Shown here: positions 5,043 through 6,694 of the stretch, in pieces
Numbering within the stretch: the first letter of the stretch is position 1
How the letters are laid out: each line of letters begins with the position of its first letter
Source: an uncultured Lachnospiraceae bacterium
GTDB lineage: Bacteria; Bacillota; Clostridia; Lachnospirales; Lachnospiraceae
Direction: 5' to 3'
Assembly: GCA_902797565.1 (NCBI GenBank)
Contig: CADBTO010000082.1
Span: 1-6,694, forward strand
Length of the DNA stretch: 6,694 nucleotides
Notes under the pieces: generated by a model
Told to the model about the DNA's origin: nothing
Database searches by the model: none
Seen by the model: only the letters and a program-made list of their open reading frames with translations
Translations under genes and position numbers: made by a program

Positions 5043-6317
5043 ATGAGGAAGAATATCGTGGCTGCCTTACTGGCGGGGATGCTCTGCCTGGGCATGCCGG
5101 GGGGCGCGCTTCTGACGGTGGAAGCGGCAGAAACACAGCAGGATGCGGGAACCGGGAGTACGGAGAGCGGGAGCACGGGAAGCGGGAATACAGAGAGCGG
5201 TACGACAGAAACCGGGAGTACGGAGGCCGGGAGTACGGAGGCCGGGAGTACAGAGGCTGGGAAAACAGGAAGTGGGAATACAGAGAGCGGAAGTACGGGA
5301 ACCGGAAATACGGAGACTGGGAGTACAGGAACCGGGAACACGGAGGCTGGAAGTACAGGAACCGGGAATACGGAGACTGGGAGTACAGAGAACGGGAAAA
5401 CAGAAACCGGGAATAAAGAAAAAACGGACGTGCAGCCGGATGAGGACGAAGGCGAGGAAGACGACGACGACGATGAGGTTGACGCGTCCGAAAACAGTGT
5501 GAAGATCACGCTCAGCAAGAAATCGCTTACGCTGCTGCCGGGAGACCGGGAGAAGGTGACGGCGAAGGCAGAAAACGGAGAGAAGATCACCTGGGCTTCG
5601 GAAAACAAGAAGATTGCCAAGGTGTCCGCGAAAGGCTATATTTATGGGAAGAAGGCGGGCAGCACCGTGATCACGGCTTCTGTGGAAGGCAGTACCGTGA
5701 AGGTGAAGGTGACTGTGGCGAAGAAGATGAAGGGCATTGATATCTCGCGGTGGCAGGGCACGAATATTGACTGGAAGAAGGTGGCGGCGGACGATGTGCA
5801 TGCCGTGTTTCTTCGTGCGACCAATGGCAGCAATGCAAAGGATACCTGCTTTGAAACCAATTACAAGGCGGCGCGGGCGGTTGGCCTGCGGGTGGGCTGT
5901 TATCATTATTCCAAAGCGAATACGGTGAGTGCGGCGAAAAAAGAGGCAAAATTCCTGCTGAAGTCGATCAAGGGGAAGAAGATGGACTACCCGGTTGCAT
6001 TAGACCTGGAGGATTCCGTGATGCTGCGCGGCGTGACGACGAAGACCCGGATGCAGATCATCGAGGCGTTCCAGGATGCGATCGAGGACGCGGGTTATCA
6101 TTTCATGTTTTATACCAACCTGACCTGGATCAACAACCATCTGTCCCATGACGACCTGGCAGGCGAAAATTTCTGGTATGCGCGATATACCGACCAATCG
6201 AAGGGCTCCGGTTATGATGGAGACTGTAATTTGGTAATGTGGCAGTATGGCACGGGTAAGGTGGCAGGTTTCAGCGGAGTCGTGGACATGAACGAGATCT
6301 ATCAGGGTTTTTATTGA
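5043..6317 (+). CDS. secreted GH25 lysozyme with Ig-like domain and repeat linker
   Basis: GH25 enzymes cut the beta-1,4 bond between N-acetylmuramic acid and N-acetylglucosamine in peptidoglycan. The 424 residues read as follows. A signal peptide covers 1-28 (basic MRKN, hydrophobic core, likely cleavage near VEA/AE). A Ser/Thr/Gly linker of 17 five-residue units covers 39-123. An acidic stretch (DEDEGEEDDDDDEVD) ends near 147. A bacterial Ig-like (Big_2-type) domain covers about 152-226, with LTLLPGD, ITWASENKKIAKV and GSTVITA typical of the fold. The GH25 barrel covers 229-424. Catalytic-site motifs are present: GIDISRWQG (D233), YPVALDLED (D321 and E323, the DxE pair), WYAR, MWQYG and VDMNE (D415). 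The start has a modest AGGGA site (5030-5034) eight bases away. There is no LPXTG, SLH or choline-binding motif, so it is probably released or held by charge or linker. It may take part in cell-wall remodelling or in attacking other bacteria. The fold assignment is secure, the biological role is not. Confidence 0.93.
   Translation: MRKNIVAALLAGMLCLGMPGGALLTVEAAETQQDAGTGSTESGSTGSGNTESGTTETGSTEAGSTEAGSTEAGKTGSGNTESGSTGTGNTETGSTGTGNTEAGSTGTGNTETGSTENGKTETGNKEKTDVQPDEDEGEEDDDDDEVDASENSVKITLSKKSLTLLPGDREKVTAKAENGEKITWASENKKIAKVSAKGYIYGKKAGSTVITASVEGSTVKVKVTVAKKMKGIDISRWQGTNIDWKKVAADDVHAVFLRATNGSNAKDTCFETNYKAARAVGLRVGCYHYSKANTVSAAKKEAKFLLKSIKGKKMDYPVALDLEDSVMLRGVTTKTRMQIIEAFQDAIEDAGYHFMFYTNLTWINNHLSHDDLAGENFWYARYTDQSKGSGYDGDCNLVMWQYGTGKVAGFSGVVDMNEIYQGFY
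5157..5411 (+). repeat. 17 tandem 15-bp units coding pentapeptides STExG / NTExG
   Basis: The units code for variants of S/N/K/T-T-E/G-x-G, for example STEAG three times in a row (residues 59-73) and an alternating STGTG/NTETG pattern later (84-113). The DNA copies differ at several positions, so the array is old or diverse rather than a recent perfect duplication. Adjacent near-identical copies (5217-5261) show that local duplication has occurred. The encoded linker is hydrophilic and disordered, rich in Thr and Ser that could be glycosylated, and separates the processed N-terminus from the Ig-like domain. Confidence 0.9.
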
Positions 6318-6367
6318 AAAACGGATGAAAAATCTGACGGGCTGCGCTGGAAGGGAAAAACCAATAC

Positions 6368-6397
6368 TTGACGAAATGGGGGGTTTTCAGTTAGAAT
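6368..6397 (+). promoter_or_regulatory. sigma-A promoter for the last gene
   Basis: TTGACG (6368-6373) and TAGAAT (6392-6397) are separated by 18 bp containing a run of six G. The start should fall near 6404, giving a leader of about 60 nt. The -10 and its flanks (TTAGAATA) match those of the secA promoter. No clear terminator separates it from the lysozyme stop at 6317, so read-through from that gene is also possible. Confidence 0.7.
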
Positions 6398-6431
6398 AGG
6401 ACTCCATACAGGGAGGACATAGAGGAAGGAC

Positions 6432-6470
6432 ATGGAGGAGTTCTTAATAAGGAGGGAAGGAAAAGGATGA
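6432..6470 (+). CDS. possible 12-codon leader ORF overlapping the next start
   Basis: ATG at 6432 opens the frame MEEFLIRREGKG, ending in a TGA at 6468-6470 that overlaps the next gene's ATG as ATGA. A purine-rich AGAGGAAGGA (6421-6430) lies just before it and could serve as a ribosome site. The peptide also spans the next gene's AAGGAGG site, so translating it could affect start access. It may be chance in a purine-rich leader. Confidence 0.25.
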   Translation: MEEFLIRREGKG

Positions 6471-6694
6471 ATCTGAAGAAACAAAATCCAAAACACAATC
6501 TGCTGATACGGATTGGCGCAGTGGTTGTGGCAATCGCGATGGTGCTGATCCTGGTGATGCCAATGTTTGTTTCGGCGGCGGAGCTGAATAACGCGCCCGC
6601 CAGTAATGGGACAGCAGGGAACACAGGCACGGGCGGAACGGCAGCGGCAGGCACGACAGCTGGAGGAACGACCACAGCAACGGGAACGGACGGA
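6467..6694 (+). CDS. secreted or membrane-anchored protein, N-terminal part only
   Basis: ATG at 6467 has a strong AAGGAGG site (6449-6455) 11 bases upstream and a further GGAAGG nearer, and the frame is open to the window's end (76 codons visible). The protein begins MNLKKQNPKHN, followed by a hydrophobic segment at about residues 12-35 ending MFVSAAE. This is either a signal peptide cut near SAA/E or an N-terminal membrane anchor. From residue ~40 the sequence is low-complexity Gly/Thr/Ala/Asn (GTGGT, AGTTAGGTTT), resembling the linkers of the lysozyme and of the first gene. The functional domain must lie beyond the window, so I assign no function. It has its own promoter (6368-6397) and would be a Sec substrate. 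An adhesin, a wall hydrolase or another envelope protein are all possible. Confidence 0.85.
   Translation, partial: MNLKKQNPKHNLLIRIGAVVVAIAMVLILVMPMFVSAAELNNAPASNGTAGNTGTGGTAAAGTTAGGTTTATGTDG

Noticed and set aside
4781..5906. - strand ORFs opposite the lysozyme linker, with Ser/Pro/Val or Pro/Gly repeats
   Set aside because: Their repeats are the complement of the 15-bp linker units. The + strand frame has signal peptide, Ig-like and GH25 domains.

Overview
The window reads as chromosomal DNA of a gut-type Gram-positive bacterium, most likely a Lachnospiraceae (Clostridia). This is inferred from a full-length Clostridia-style SecA, a secreted GH25 lysozyme with a bacterial Ig-like domain, several proteins with long Ser/Thr/Gly linkers, strong AGGAGG-type ribosome sites and consensus sigma-A promoters. 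I could run no search, so the taxon is an inference.

Layout. Bases 1-361 (+) are the low-complexity C-terminal tail of a protein that starts upstream. It converges, across a strong bidirectional terminator (419-455), on a 63-residue helical protein of unknown function (465-656, -). That small gene has its own extended -10 promoter (787-815) and a 5' leader holding three tandem copies of a ~29-bp repeat (676-763). Upstream of it are two intrinsic terminators on the - strand (843-865 and 872-930).

The most striking part is about 1 kb (877-1899, - strand) with no convincing ORF. It has a near-consensus promoter at one end (TTGACT, 17 bp, TAATAT) and a 16-bp GC-rich terminator at the other, with many nested stem-loops between. 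I read it as one large, structured, independently transcribed non-coding RNA. Its size and ornate folding recall the OLE/ROOL/GOLLD group, but I cannot assign it to a class.

An AT-rich gap (about 1935-2322) separates that divergent promoter from the secA promoter (2323-2351). secA (2394-4982, +) is complete, with all ATPase motifs and the zinc-binding C-terminus. A G/C-rich hairpin follows it, then a secreted GH25 lysozyme (5043-6317, +) made of signal peptide, 17 pentapeptide linker repeats, acidic stretch, Ig-like domain and catalytic domain. A strong promoter (6368-6397) then drives a last gene (6467-end, +), of which only a membrane or signal segment and the start of a Gly/Thr-rich region are visible. 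It is preceded by a possible 12-codon leader ORF that overlaps it by ATGA.

Functionally the + strand genes share a cell-envelope theme: SecA drives export through SecYEG, and the two genes after it encode probable export substrates. The - strand unit (large RNA plus small protein) looks like a separate, unexplained module.
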